Shown: positions 51,357 through 60,000 of the stretch, piece after piece
Position numbering within the stretch: the first letter of the stretch is position 1
Layout: every line of letters starts with the position of its first letter
Source of the DNA: CALMKX01 sp036274895
GTDB taxonomy: Bacteria > Acidobacteriota > Thermoanaerobaculia > Multivoradales > SZUA-115
Direction: 5' to 3'
Length of the DNA stretch: 64,000 bases
Assembly: GCA_036274895.1 (NCBI GenBank)
Contig: DASUEU010000018.1
Span: 62,001 to 126,000, forward strand
Made by a program: the position numbers and the translations under genes
Notes under the pieces: model-generated
What the model was told of the DNA's origin: nothing
The model's database searches: none
What the model saw: only the letters and a program-made list of their open reading frames with translations

Positions 51357-53294
51357 TTACAACTCCGGCGACCGACTGCTCACCCTCTCGCCCAGGCGGG
51401 CGATGAAGCCGGCGAGCTCGAGAGAGCCCTGGTCCTCGCCGCTCCTCAGGCGCAGGGCCACGGTACCGGTCTCCTCCTCGCGGGCACCTACCACCAGCAT
51501 GTAAGGGACCTTCTGCAGCTGCGCCTCGCGGATCTTGTAGCCCAGCTTCTCGTTGCGCGCGTCGAGCTCCGCCCTCACCCCGGCCTCGGCGAGGTGAGCA
51601 CGGACCGTCTCGCCGTAGCCGAGGAAGCGCTCGGAGACCGGCAGCACCACGGCCTGCACCGGCGCCAACCAGGGCGGGAAGGCGCCGGCCGTGTGCTCGA
51701 TCAGGATGCCCAGGAAGCGCTCCACCGAGCCCAGCATGGCGCGGTGGATCATCACCGGCCGGCGGGCCGAGCCGTCCGCGGCGACGTACTCGAGGTCGAA
51801 GCGCTGGGGCAGCTGGTAGTCGAGCTGGACGGTGCCCAGCTGCCACTGGCGGCCGAGGGCGTCACGGACCAGGAAGTCCACCTTGGGACCGTAAAAGGCG
51901 CCGTCCCCTTCGTTCAAGGTGTAGGGCAGACCGCGACCTTCGAGAGCCCGCCGCAGACCCGCCTCGGCCACGTCCCACTGCTCGTCGCTGCCCACCCGCT
52001 TCTCCGGCCGGGTGCCGATGCAGATCTGGACGTCCGAGAAAGCGAAGGTCTCGTAGATGTCGAGGATGATGCCGACCGCCCGCAGCACCTCGGCCTCGAC
52101 CTGTTCGTCGGTGCAGAAGACGTGGGCGTCGTCCTGCGCGAAGGAGCGCACTCGCGTCAAGCCCGAGGTGACTCCCGACCTCTCGTAGCGGTGGAGGCGG
52201 CCGAAGTCGGCGTAGCGGATGGGCAGGTCCCGGTAGGAGTGCTTGCCGACCTGGTAGATCAGGCAATGGGTCGGGCAGTTCATCGGCTTGACCGCGTACT
52301 GCCGCTCGTCGACCTCGGAGAAGAACATGTTCTCGCGGTAGTTCGCCCAGTGGCCGGAGGTGTGCCACAGCTCGACGTCGAGGATCTGGGGCGTCACCAC
52401 CTCGCCGTAGCCGTTCGCTGCGTTGAGCTGACGGACGTAGCCGATCAGGCCGTTGTAGATCACCGCGCCCTTGGGATGGAAGAAGGGCGAGGCCGGGGCC
52501 AGCGGACTGAAGCTGAACAGGTCGAGCTCGGGACCGAGCCGGCGATGGTCGCGCAGGCGAGCCTGCTCGATGCGCTCGAGGTAGGCGTCGAGCTCGGCTT
52601 TGCTGACGAAGGCCGTGCCGTAGATGCGCTGGAGCTTCTCGCCGGCCTCGTCCCCCTTGAAATAGACACCCGAGGCTTCGAGCAGCCTGACGGCGCCGAT
52701 CTGGGACGCTCGCTGGACGTGGGGGCCCCGGCAGAGGTCGGTGAAGGCGCCGTGGCGGTAGAGGGTGATCGTCTCGCCTTCCGGAATGTCCTTCAAACGC
52801 TCGAGCTTCAAGGTGAAGCCCAGGTCGCGGAAGATCCGCGCGGCCTCCTCGCGCGAGACCTCGACGCGCTCGAAGGGGCTGTCCTCGGCGAGGATCTCGC
52901 GCATCTTCGCCTCGATCCGCTCGAGGTCCTCGGGAGTGAAGGCGCGGGGAAAGCGGAAGTCGTACTGGAACTTCTCGGAGTGGTCCTGGCGGCCGGCGTC
53001 GTACTCGGCCTCGGGCCAGAGGCGCCGGACGGCATCGGCCAGGACGTGCTCGGCGGAGTGGCGAACGAAGTCCCCGGCCTCGGGGCTCTTGGCGGTGAAG
53101 AGGCGAAAGCTGCCGCCCCGCGCGAGCGGCAGGCGCAGGTCAACGGGCTTGCCATCCAGCTCCGCGCCCACCGCGTCCTTGGCCAGGCGGGGGCCGATCG
53201 ACGCGGCCACCTCGAGCGGAGTCGTCCCCGGCGGGACCTCGCGAATGGATCCATCGGGCAGAGCAAGCCTGAGAGGCTCGAGGAGATCGGCCAT
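51357..53294 (-). CDS. thrS: Threonyl-tRNA synthetase
   Basis: 645 residues, normal length. Domains: TGS (about 1-65), editing domain with HSAEHVLADAVRRLWP (HxxxH zinc-like site), the class II core with MNCPTHCLIYQ, motif 2 SGVTSGLTRVRSFAQDDAHVF and motif 3 PVMIHRAMLGSVERFLGILIEH, and the anticodon-binding domain to the end. No T-box leader is apparent in the short gap to the tRNA-Val genes. Confidence 0.97.
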   Translation of the reverse strand: MADLLEPLRLALPDGSIREVPPGTTPLEVAASIGPRLAKDAVGAELDGKPVDLRLPLARGGSFRLFTAKSPEAGDFVRHSAEHVLADAVRRLWPEAEYDAGRQDHSEKFQYDFRFPRAFTPEDLERIEAKMREILAEDSPFERVEVSREEAARIFRDLGFTLKLERLKDIPEGETITLYRHGAFTDLCRGPHVQRASQIGAVRLLEASGVYFKGDEAGEKLQRIYGTAFVSKAELDAYLERIEQARLRDHRRLGPELDLFSFSPLAPASPFFHPKGAVIYNGLIGYVRQLNAANGYGEVVTPQILDVELWHTSGHWANYRENMFFSEVDERQYAVKPMNCPTHCLIYQVGKHSYRDLPIRYADFGRLHRYERSGVTSGLTRVRSFAQDDAHVFCTDEQVEAEVLRAVGIILDIYETFAFSDVQICIGTRPEKRVGSDEQWDVAEAGLRRALEGRGLPYTLNEGDGAFYGPKVDFLVRDALGRQWQLGTVQLDYQLPQRFDLEYVAADGSARRPVMIHRAMLGSVERFLGILIEHTAGAFPPWLAPVQAVVLPVSERFLGYGETVRAHLAEAGVRAELDARNEKLGYKIREAQLQKVPYMLVVGAREEETGTVALRLRSGEDQGSLELAGFIARLGERVSSRSPEL

Positions 53295-53348
53295 GGGGAC
53301 CTCTGTCGGAACTAGGTAGTGAGGGAAGTGGAGGGGAGAGCCGGAGCG

Positions 53349-53425
53349 TGGTAGGCGCTAGCGGACTTGAACCGCTGACCTCTACCGTGTGAAGGTAGCG
53401 CTCTAACCAACTGAGCTAAGCGCCT
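53349..53425 (-). tRNA. tRNA-Val (anticodon CAC)
   Basis: 77 nt including an encoded CCA. The acceptor stem AGGCGCT/AGCGCCT pairs perfectly; the anticodon arm is CTACC-TTCACAC-GGTAG, giving anticodon CAC (codon GUG). D and T arms are regular. It lies 46 nt downstream of a second tRNA-Val on the same strand. Confidence 0.95.
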
Positions 53426-53471
53426 GGACATCTCCAGCATCCTTCGAACCGAACCCGGCAGAGGGCTCGGA

Positions 53472-53548
53472 TGGTAGGCCCGAGCGGACTTGAACCGCTG
53501 ACCTCTACGATGTCAACGTAGCGCTCTAACCAACTGAGCTACGGGCCT
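53472..53548 (-). tRNA. tRNA-Val (anticodon GAC)
   Basis: 77 nt including an encoded CCA. Acceptor stem AGGCCCG/CGGGCCT; anticodon arm CTACG-TTGACAT-CGTAG, anticodon GAC (codons GUC and GUU). Body nearly identical to the CAC isoacceptor downstream, so the two probably arose by duplication. Confidence 0.95.
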
Positions 53549-53576
53549 GAACTTGCGCGGCAACCGCGAGGCCGAG

Positions 53577-53606
53577 AGGCTAGCAGAGGGGCGGAGGGGA
53601 GGTCAA
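53577..53606 (-). promoter_or_regulatory. Promoter of the tRNA-Val pair
   Basis: On the minus strand, TTGACC (53601-53606) and TAGCCT (53577-53582) are separated by 18 nt. Transcription would begin near 53570, about 22 nt before the GAC tRNA. It overlaps the 3' end of the broken nucleotidyltransferase gene. Confidence 0.45.
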
Positions 53607-53890
53607 CCGCACGTCGGGGGCGGTCGCTTCTCGAGTCTGCGGTAGCGGAGCAGGTGGGGCTCGAGGTCGAGGGCCAGGCCCGCGAGAGTCAGAGGCGGAT
53701 CCTGCCGAAACAGCACGGCTACATCCACGTCGCTCTGCGGCCCGAACCCGCCCCGCGCCAGGCTGCCGAAAAGCTACGCGGCGGCGAGGTCGTGGCGGGT
53801 CTGGTGCGCGAGGACCTCGCGGAGGGTTTCCTCGATCGCTTCAGGAGGAAAAACCACCCTGGTTCTCGAGCGTGCTGTCTGGACAACCAT
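53603..53890 (-). pseudogene. Minimal nucleotidyltransferase (MNT) gene broken by an in-frame TAG
   Basis: From the ATG at 53890 the frame reads MVVQTARSRTRVVFPPEAIEE... for 38 codons, then TAG (53774-53776), then LFGSLARGGFGPQSDVDVAVLF and on to a TGA at 53603-53605. The intact family reads (Y/F)LFGSxARG, so a Tyr codon has most likely become TAG. The DVDVAVLF strand carries the catalytic Asp pair of MNT domains, usually the antitoxin side of HEPN-MNT pairs. No HEPN partner is seen. Either a true nonsense mutation or a base error. Confidence 0.75.
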
Positions 53891-53949
53891 GACAGTGATG
53901 GTAGCAGGCTCCTCACTGAAGGCCCCGTCGCTCCTGTTACACTCGCGCC

Positions 53950-55344
53950 ATGGCTCACGTCACCTTTCTCGGGGCGGCCGGTTGCGTGACCGGCAGCTCG
54001 ATGCTGCTCGAGTTCGGAGCGACCCGGCTGCTGGTCGATTGCGGGATGTTCCAGGGCGAGGAGGAGCTCCAGCAGCGCAACCACGCGCCGTTCGACTTCC
54101 GGCCGTCCGATCTCGACGCCGTCGTCGTCACCCACGCTCACCTCGATCACACGGGGCTGCTGCCCAAGCTGGTGGCGGCGGGCTATCGCGGCCCGATCTA
54201 CGTCTCCAAGGCCAGCCGGGCCCTGGTGGCGCTGATCCTCGAGGACTCCGCCGAGATCCAGGAGGAGCAGGCGCGCTACGCTCGCCGCAAGGGCTACAGC
54301 CGGCACGGCGACCCCAAGCCCCTCTACACCGTGGCCGACGCCGCCGAGACGATCAAGATGTTGCAGGCCCTGCCCTTCGACGAGAGCCGCGAGATCCTGC
54401 CGGGCATCCACCTGCGCCTGCGCCGGGCCGGACATCTGCTCGGCGCCGCGTCGCTCGAGATCGCGGCCAAGGGGGCCGACGGCGAACGCCGGCGCTGGTG
54501 CTTCTCGGGCGACGTCGGTCGCTACGACGTGCCGATCCTGAAGGACCCTCAGCCCCCCCTGGATCCCCCCGACACCCTGGTCCTCGAGTCCACCTACGGC
54601 GACCGGCTGCATACCCGGGAGGACTCCGCGGCGAAGCTCGAGGAGATCATCCGCAACACCTTCTCGCGGGGTGGCATGGTGATCATCCCCGCCTTCGCCC
54701 TCGGGCGCACCCAGGAGGTGCTCTACGACCTGGCGAACCTCGCCGAACGGGGCGTCATCGACCCATCCGACGTCTTCCTCGACAGCCCCATGGCCATCGA
54801 CGCCACCGCCCTCTACCAGCAGGCCGGCAGCGAGCACGACGAGGAGCTGGCCGAGCTGGTGGCGAGCGGTGACTCTCCCCTCGCGACCGGCCTGTTCCGG
54901 CGCTGCCGGCGGATGGAGGACTCGAAGGCTCTGAACTCCCGCCGCGAGCCGGCCGTGATCGTCGCCGCGAGCGGCATGGCCGAGGCCGGGCGCGTGGTCC
55001 ATCACCTCCTCCACCGGCTACCCGACCGCAACAGCTCGGTCGTCTTCACCGGTTACCAGGCGTCCGGCACCCGCGGCCGGGCCCTGCTCGAGGGCGCCTC
55101 GTTCGTCGGCATCCACGGGCGCGAAGTTGCCGTGCGGGCCGAGATTCACGCCCTCCACGGCCTTTCGGCCCACGCCGACCGGGACGAGCTGCTGCGCTGG
55201 AGCCGGGCTTTGCCCGGGGTGCCCGGGCGAGTCTTCCTCAACCACGGCGAGGATCCAGCTCGCAAGGCCCTGGCCGCCTCCCTGACCGAGCTGGGCTTCC
55301 CGCGGCCGGAGCTGCCGACCATCGGCACCCGCATGCCCTGGTGA
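53950..55344 (+). CDS. Beta-CASP metallo-beta-lactamase hydrolase (RNA exonuclease-like)
   Basis: 464 residues. N-terminal MBL domain with LGAAGCVTGSSMLLE, DCGMFQG and the metal motif THAHLDHTG (HxHxDH); then the beta-CASP insertion with the ESTYGDR, SRGGMVIIPAFALGRTQE and ASGMAEAGRVVHHL motifs and a C-terminal HGLSAHADRDELLRW and NHGEDPA. This is the architecture of CPSF-like and YSH1-type RNA nucleases. The ATG at 53950 is the family start. RNA processing is the likely role. Confidence 0.93.
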   Translation: MAHVTFLGAAGCVTGSSMLLEFGATRLLVDCGMFQGEEELQQRNHAPFDFRPSDLDAVVVTHAHLDHTGLLPKLVAAGYRGPIYVSKASRALVALILEDSAEIQEEQARYARRKGYSRHGDPKPLYTVADAAETIKMLQALPFDESREILPGIHLRLRRAGHLLGAASLEIAAKGADGERRRWCFSGDVGRYDVPILKDPQPPLDPPDTLVLESTYGDRLHTREDSAAKLEEIIRNTFSRGGMVIIPAFALGRTQEVLYDLANLAERGVIDPSDVFLDSPMAIDATALYQQAGSEHDEELAELVASGDSPLATGLFRRCRRMEDSKALNSRREPAVIVAASGMAEAGRVVHHLLHRLPDRNSSVVFTGYQASGTRGRALLEGASFVGIHGREVAVRAEIHALHGLSAHADRDELLRWSRALPGVPGRVFLNHGEDPARKALAASLTELGFPRPELPTIGTRMPW

Positions 55345-55436
55345 GCCGAGTTCCGTAATTCGACTCTTAAGAACCGCCGCTTAGCCTCTCGGCAGAGCCG
55401 TGGCCCGCCCGGCTCGCCGGCTCGGGAGGAGAGCTG

Positions 55437-55805
55437 TTGCGGACCAAGAAGATCCTGCTGGTCGACGACGCCAGGACCACTCTCTTCCTGGAGGAGATGC
55501 TGCTGGTCGGGAAGTACCGGGTGGTCAAGGCCACCAGCGGCCAGGAAGCCCTGAGCCAGGCCGAGTCGGAACGCCCCGACCTGATCCTCCTCGACTTGGT
55601 GATGCCCGAGATGGATGGCCTGGAGACCTGCCGCCACCTGCGCGCCCTCGACGCCACCCGCAACGTGCCCATCCTGTTCGTCACTCCTCGGGGCCAGGAG
55701 GTGCTGCTCACCGAGCCCACCGCCTGCGCCCCGAGCGACGTCATCACCAAGCCGATCAACGGCGAAGAGCTGCTGACCAAGGTCCAGCGCCTCCTGCCCG
55801 ACTAG
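55437..55805 (+). CDS. Single-domain response regulator
   Basis: 122 residues, only a receiver domain: the acidic pair in LLVDDART, phospho-acceptor Asp in ILLDLVMPEMDG, a Thr-type switch residue in ILFVTPRG and Lys in VITKPING. There is no output domain, so it acts through protein contacts. TTG start at 55437 preceded by GGGAGGAG. A small protein of unknown function follows after 52 nt; no histidine kinase is nearby. Confidence 0.9.
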   Translation: MRTKKILLVDDARTTLFLEEMLLVGKYRVVKATSGQEALSQAESERPDLILLDLVMPEMDGLETCRHLRALDATRNVPILFVTPRGQEVLLTEPTACAPSDVITKPINGEELLTKVQRLLPD

Positions 55806-55857
55806 CGAGCTGTCCCCTTCTCGACCTCCAGCGGAAACCTTGTTTCCCGGAGGCCCC

Positions 55858-56448
55858 GTGCTGCCTGGGCAAGCTGGACGGCGGCTCGGCCTCGACCTGG
55901 TCATGACCGGCTCTGCGCTGCTCGAGATCTCCGCCGAGGTTGACGACCCCTTGCTGAAGCGTTGGCGGGGGGTGGTCGATGACCTGCGTTCCGGGCATTT
56001 CTCCATCACTCCGTCGCTCGCGGCCCTGACCCTGGTCTCGGAGTCGGCCGAGCGGGCGGTGATCTTCCTCGCCCACGACGACCACCTGGTCGCCCTCGGC
56101 GCCTTCGGCTTCGCCGCGCCCAGCGGCCTCGGGCTCGCCCTGGCCACGCGGCGCCTGGTCCTGCCCACCGCGGCGGCCCCCTGCTTCCGCAGCGTGCTGC
56201 ACGAGGGCAGGATGCGGCTCACTCATTTCGACAGCGGCGACCTTCCCCCCGTGCTCGCCGCCCGGATCGGCCGACCGCGCCGGCCCGAGGGCGTGCTCCT
56301 GCCGGTGCCCGGAGGGGACGGGGTGCTCGCCGTGATCTACGCCGACAATGGTGCCCTCGCCACTCCCATCGCGGCCCCGGAAACGCTCGAGAAGGCCCTC
56401 ACCGAGGTGGGACGGGTCTTCGAGGGCGCGGAACCACCCGGCCCCTGA
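55858..56448 (+). CDS. Protein of unknown function, GAF-like fold possible
   Basis: 196 residues from the GTG at 55858, which is chosen because GGAGG lies 4 nt upstream; a TTG at 55840 is in frame and cannot be excluded. I do not recognise the family. The middle (about 65-170) has a sensor-like alpha/beta pattern (SAERAVIFLAHDDHLVALGAFGF, RPEGVLLPVPGGDGVLAVIYADNG), reminiscent of GAF domains or the C-terminus of effector proteins next to single-domain receivers. It follows the response regulator on the same strand and is probably co-transcribed. Confidence 0.65.
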   Translation: MLPGQAGRRLGLDLVMTGSALLEISAEVDDPLLKRWRGVVDDLRSGHFSITPSLAALTLVSESAERAVIFLAHDDHLVALGAFGFAAPSGLGLALATRRLVLPTAAAPCFRSVLHEGRMRLTHFDSGDLPPVLAARIGRPRRPEGVLLPVPGGDGVLAVIYADNGALATPIAAPETLEKALTEVGRVFEGAEPPGP

Positions 56449-56454
56449 GCACCC

Positions 56455-56483
56455 TTGCCCACCCCAGGTCCGGTGGGTACAAT
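56455..56483 (+). promoter_or_regulatory. Promoter of tRNA-Ala
   Basis: TTGCCC (56455-56460), a 17-nt spacer and TACAAT (56478-56483), so transcription would start near 56490, 12 nt before the tRNA. Good spacing and position. Confidence 0.55.
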
Positions 56484-56501
56484 GACGCCTCCCACTTCCG
56501 T

Positions 56502-56577
56502 GGGGCAGTAGCTCAGCTGGGAGAGCACCACGTTCGCAACGTGGGGGTCGAGGGTTCGAATCCCTTCTGCTCCACCA
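56502..56577 (+). tRNA. tRNA-Ala (anticodon CGC)
   Basis: 76 nt including an encoded CCA. Acceptor stem GGGGCAG/CTGCTCC (one G-U pair); anticodon arm CCACG-TTCGCAA-CGTGG gives anticodon CGC (codon GCG). T arm GGGTTCGAATCCC is standard. Confidence 0.95.
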
Positions 56578-57044
56578 ATTCGATCTCACACAGCTACGAG
56601 CACTCGCGCTTCTAGCAGCCGGGCCGGCGCTGGAGTTCGAACTGGCAACTCGCGGCGCCTCATCGGGCTCAGCGTGTTCGAGCCTCCTCAGGTCGCTTCC
56701 CCTGCCGGCGAGATCTCATGCCGTCTCAAGGACGCTGCTGACGATCGCCACTCGCGATGGAGGCGGCACCGTGGCCTGGACACGAGCAGCAGGGCGACGA
56801 GCTACCTGCAGAGCCGCGTCTTCGCGAGGATCGACCAAGCACGAGCCCTCGGGGCGAGAAGGATCTCCAGCGCGACCTCGGCGTGCCACCGGACAAGGCC
56901 CAGGAGAGCTCCACCGACCCGGAGGGCCGGATCACGAGAACCTTGGCCGGCTTCGTGCAGGGCTCCAAGCAGTCAACCCCTCCCCATCGCCCCCTACCCC
57001 TGGGACGGCGTCACCAACCTGCGCCTCTTCTCACGGTCTACTGA
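56578..57044. other. 467-nt stretch with no convincing gene
   Basis: Between tRNA-Ala and the 57.0-60.7 kb gene. Short frames exist on the plus strand (for example 56757-57044, containing EKDLQRDLGVPPDKAQESS), but none has a ribosome site or a family I recognise. I can neither exclude a small remnant gene nor support one. Confidence 0.5.
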
Positions 57045-60000
57045 TCAGAACGCCGCGGTGTCAGCCAGGCTGGAGAAGCGGCCGGCCGGGTTGCGGTAGG
57101 TTCTGACCGCGCCGGTCTCAGTGTCGGTCACGGTCAGAGTGTACTCGACGTTCGAGAGCGCGCCGTAGAAGACCCAGAAGTGGCTATTGACCGGCCTGCC
57201 GTCCAGCACCTTGAGCACCACCTCCAAGTTGGTGTCGCGGAAGAACCAAAAGTAGCCTGTGTCTGCGGCCAGGGCCACAGCGTGGCCGACGCCGGTCGTA
57301 CCGTCGGGGGTGCGCCAGCTCGCCTCCACCGCGAAGCGTCCCTGGTTGACGCACAGGCGGGCTTCGCTGGGTACGCAAGCGCCCGCCGCTTCGACCTTGC
57401 TCCGTTCGGCGAGCTGCGGCTCCTGAACCCGGAATAGCGAGTCCGGGGGGAGCGAGTAAGCGGAGGTCGAGGCGCCTCGTGGCCCGAAGGCATCGGTGTC
57501 GCCCACGCTGGCGAGCTGGCCGACCGGGTTCAAGTAGCGGCGGGTCGCGCCGGTGGCCGCGTCGGTCACGGTGATGGCGTAGTCGACGTCCGACAGCGCG
57601 CCGTAGAACACCCAGTGGTGGCCGTTCAGTCCCCGGCCGTCGAGCACCTTGAGCACCGCCTCGACGTTGGCCTGGTCGAAGAACCAGAAGTAGCCGGTGT
57701 CCGCGGTCAGGGGCATCGCCTGGCCCGTACCGCTCGTGCCCTGCGGCGTACGCCACTGGGCTTCGACCCGGAAGCGGCCCTCCTGGAGGCAGAGAGCCCG
57801 CGGGCCAGGGCGGCAGCCAGCCTCCGCGGCTGTCAGCGGTAGGCGCCAGAGCTCGCGGCCGGAGAGCCCGTCGTCGGCCGAGAAGTAGAGGGAGGAGCCC
57901 GCCACGGTCAGCTGTTCGGGGCTCGATGAGGCCGGACCCGGCGCGATGTCGTGCACGATGTGGGTGCCTGTGGCTGTGCCGTCACTGACCCACAGCTCCT
58001 GTCCCAGGACGCCTTCCGAGGCCGCGAACAGCAGCCGGTCGCCGATCGTGCGCGCGTGCACGATGGGAATCGAGCCGCTCCCGGGCCAGATGTCTTTCAC
58101 CAGGCGGGTGCCGGCCGGCGTGCCATCCGTGGCCCACAGCTCGGTCCCATGCTCGGCGGTGCGGCGGGCGAAGAAGAGGGCGCTCTGCGTGGCCTCCAGC
58201 CAGTCGGGGTTGCCGAACTCAAGGTTGACCAAGGGGAGGCTCCGGGCGGTGCCGGTCTGGCGGCGCAGCGCGCGGTGGAAGTGGCCGTCCTCGATGGCGA
58301 TGAAGTAGACCGAGCCCTGGAAGGCGGTGACGGCGACTGGATTGGCGCCGATCGTACCGGGATAGAGATCCTGGAGCAGATCCGTGCCCTCGGGCGTGCC
58401 GTCGGTCACCCAGAGCTCGGCGCCGGTCGAGCTGTGCTCGGCCACGAAGTAGACGTGGTTCCCGGCGCGGGTGAACTGGGGCCCCTGCCCAAAGGTCGGT
58501 TCAAAGCGCAGGAAGAGGTTCGGGGCGGTGATTCTGCGGGTGCCGGTCCCGGTGCCGTCGCTCCGCCAGGCGCTCTGCTCGCCGAAGATCCCGACCGTCG
58601 CCACGAAGTAGAGCTCGTCCTCCAGGACCGTCAAGTGGCGGACAGCTGTAGCTTCCGGGTCGACGGTCACAAGCTCCCGGGTGCCCGCCGGGGTGCCGTC
58701 GGACTCCCAGAGGGCGGTGCCTTCCCCCCGTACCGCGAACAGCACCCGGTCCCCTCGGGCCGCCAGCACGCCGGGGACCAGTTCCAGCGCGTCGGCACCA
58801 TCGGCCCGGGTCAGCCGCACCATGCCTCCGGGCGTGCCGTCGGTCCTCCACAGCTCGTGGCCGGCGCTGCATTGGGTCAGCCCGAAGAGCAGCCCGTTGG
58901 CGGTGCGCGCGTCCCGTGCCGTGGGCCGGAAGCAGCCCCGCGGCGCGAGGTCGGTCGCCGGCTGGGTGGTCTCCGGGTCGCCGTCGCTGCGCCAGACCTC
59001 GAAATCCGGCCCTTCGGCGAGGCCGAAGTAGGCGCGGTCGCCCGCAGTGCCGAGCAGGTAGGGGCCGGAGCCGCCGGAGGCCGCGTCGAGGTCGACGAGC
59101 AGCCTGGTGGTAGCCGGCGTGCCCTGCGAGACCCAAGGCTCGGAGCTGTGGGCGTCGTCGAAGCCATTCAAGAAATACGTGTCCCCAGCTTTCGTGATGC
59201 TCCCGGCTGCCAACGAGAAGCCTCCCCCGATGGCGGCCGTGCCCCTGAAGGTGGCGAGGAGGCGGGCGGGCGCCGAGGCTCCGCTGATCCGCCATACGCG
59301 TCTCTCCAGGCCTTCGCCGTCCTCCAAGTCCTGATAGACGATGCGCTCGCCGTCGATCTCCGGGCCGAAATCGATCCTGGTTTCTCCCCCTACCGCGCAA
59401 TCGCTGAGCAGCGGCAGAGGGCTCGAAGACGCGGCCTCGACGCTCCTCAGCTTCACACAGGATGGCCCGTCGTCTCTGAGCAACACTCGATCGCCCACGC
59501 CCACCACCGCCGGGACGTAATCGAGAAGGTGCTTGACCAGGCGGTTGCTCTGGGGGGTACCCTGCGAGCGCCAGAGCTGGACCCCCTGGAGCCCCGAGAA
59601 GTCGACGATGAACACGAGAGTATCCACGGGATTCGAGCCCTGACCCGGGATGACGGCCAGGTCCTGGACGCGAAACGGGTCACCTTCGTCGCTGGGTTCG
59701 AAGGCGGTCACGGCCGCCGTGCCGTTGCGCGTCCCATCCGTGCGCCAGAGCTGCTCGCCATGGCCGTCGTCGACCACGAAGTAGAGCCGCCGGGGCGAGG
59801 CGCCGAGGATCGACGGCCGGTTTCGGAACGGGAATGGGGACATGGGGAAGCTGCGCAGCGCGACGGTGCTGCTCGCGGTGCCGCCACTCGTCCACAGCTC
59901 GTCGAAGCCGCTGCCGCGGAGGAAGAAGGCCAGCCGGTTGCCGTAGGCTTGCAGGCCGTCGGGCTGCCCCCGGCCGGCAAAACTCCTGACCAGGGCCGTG

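Noticed and set aside
56757..57044. Possible small gene between tRNA-Ala and the repeat protein
   Set aside because: No ribosome site, no recognised family; one stretch (EKDLQRDLGVPPDKAQESS) looks protein-like but too little is left to call a gene or a remnant.
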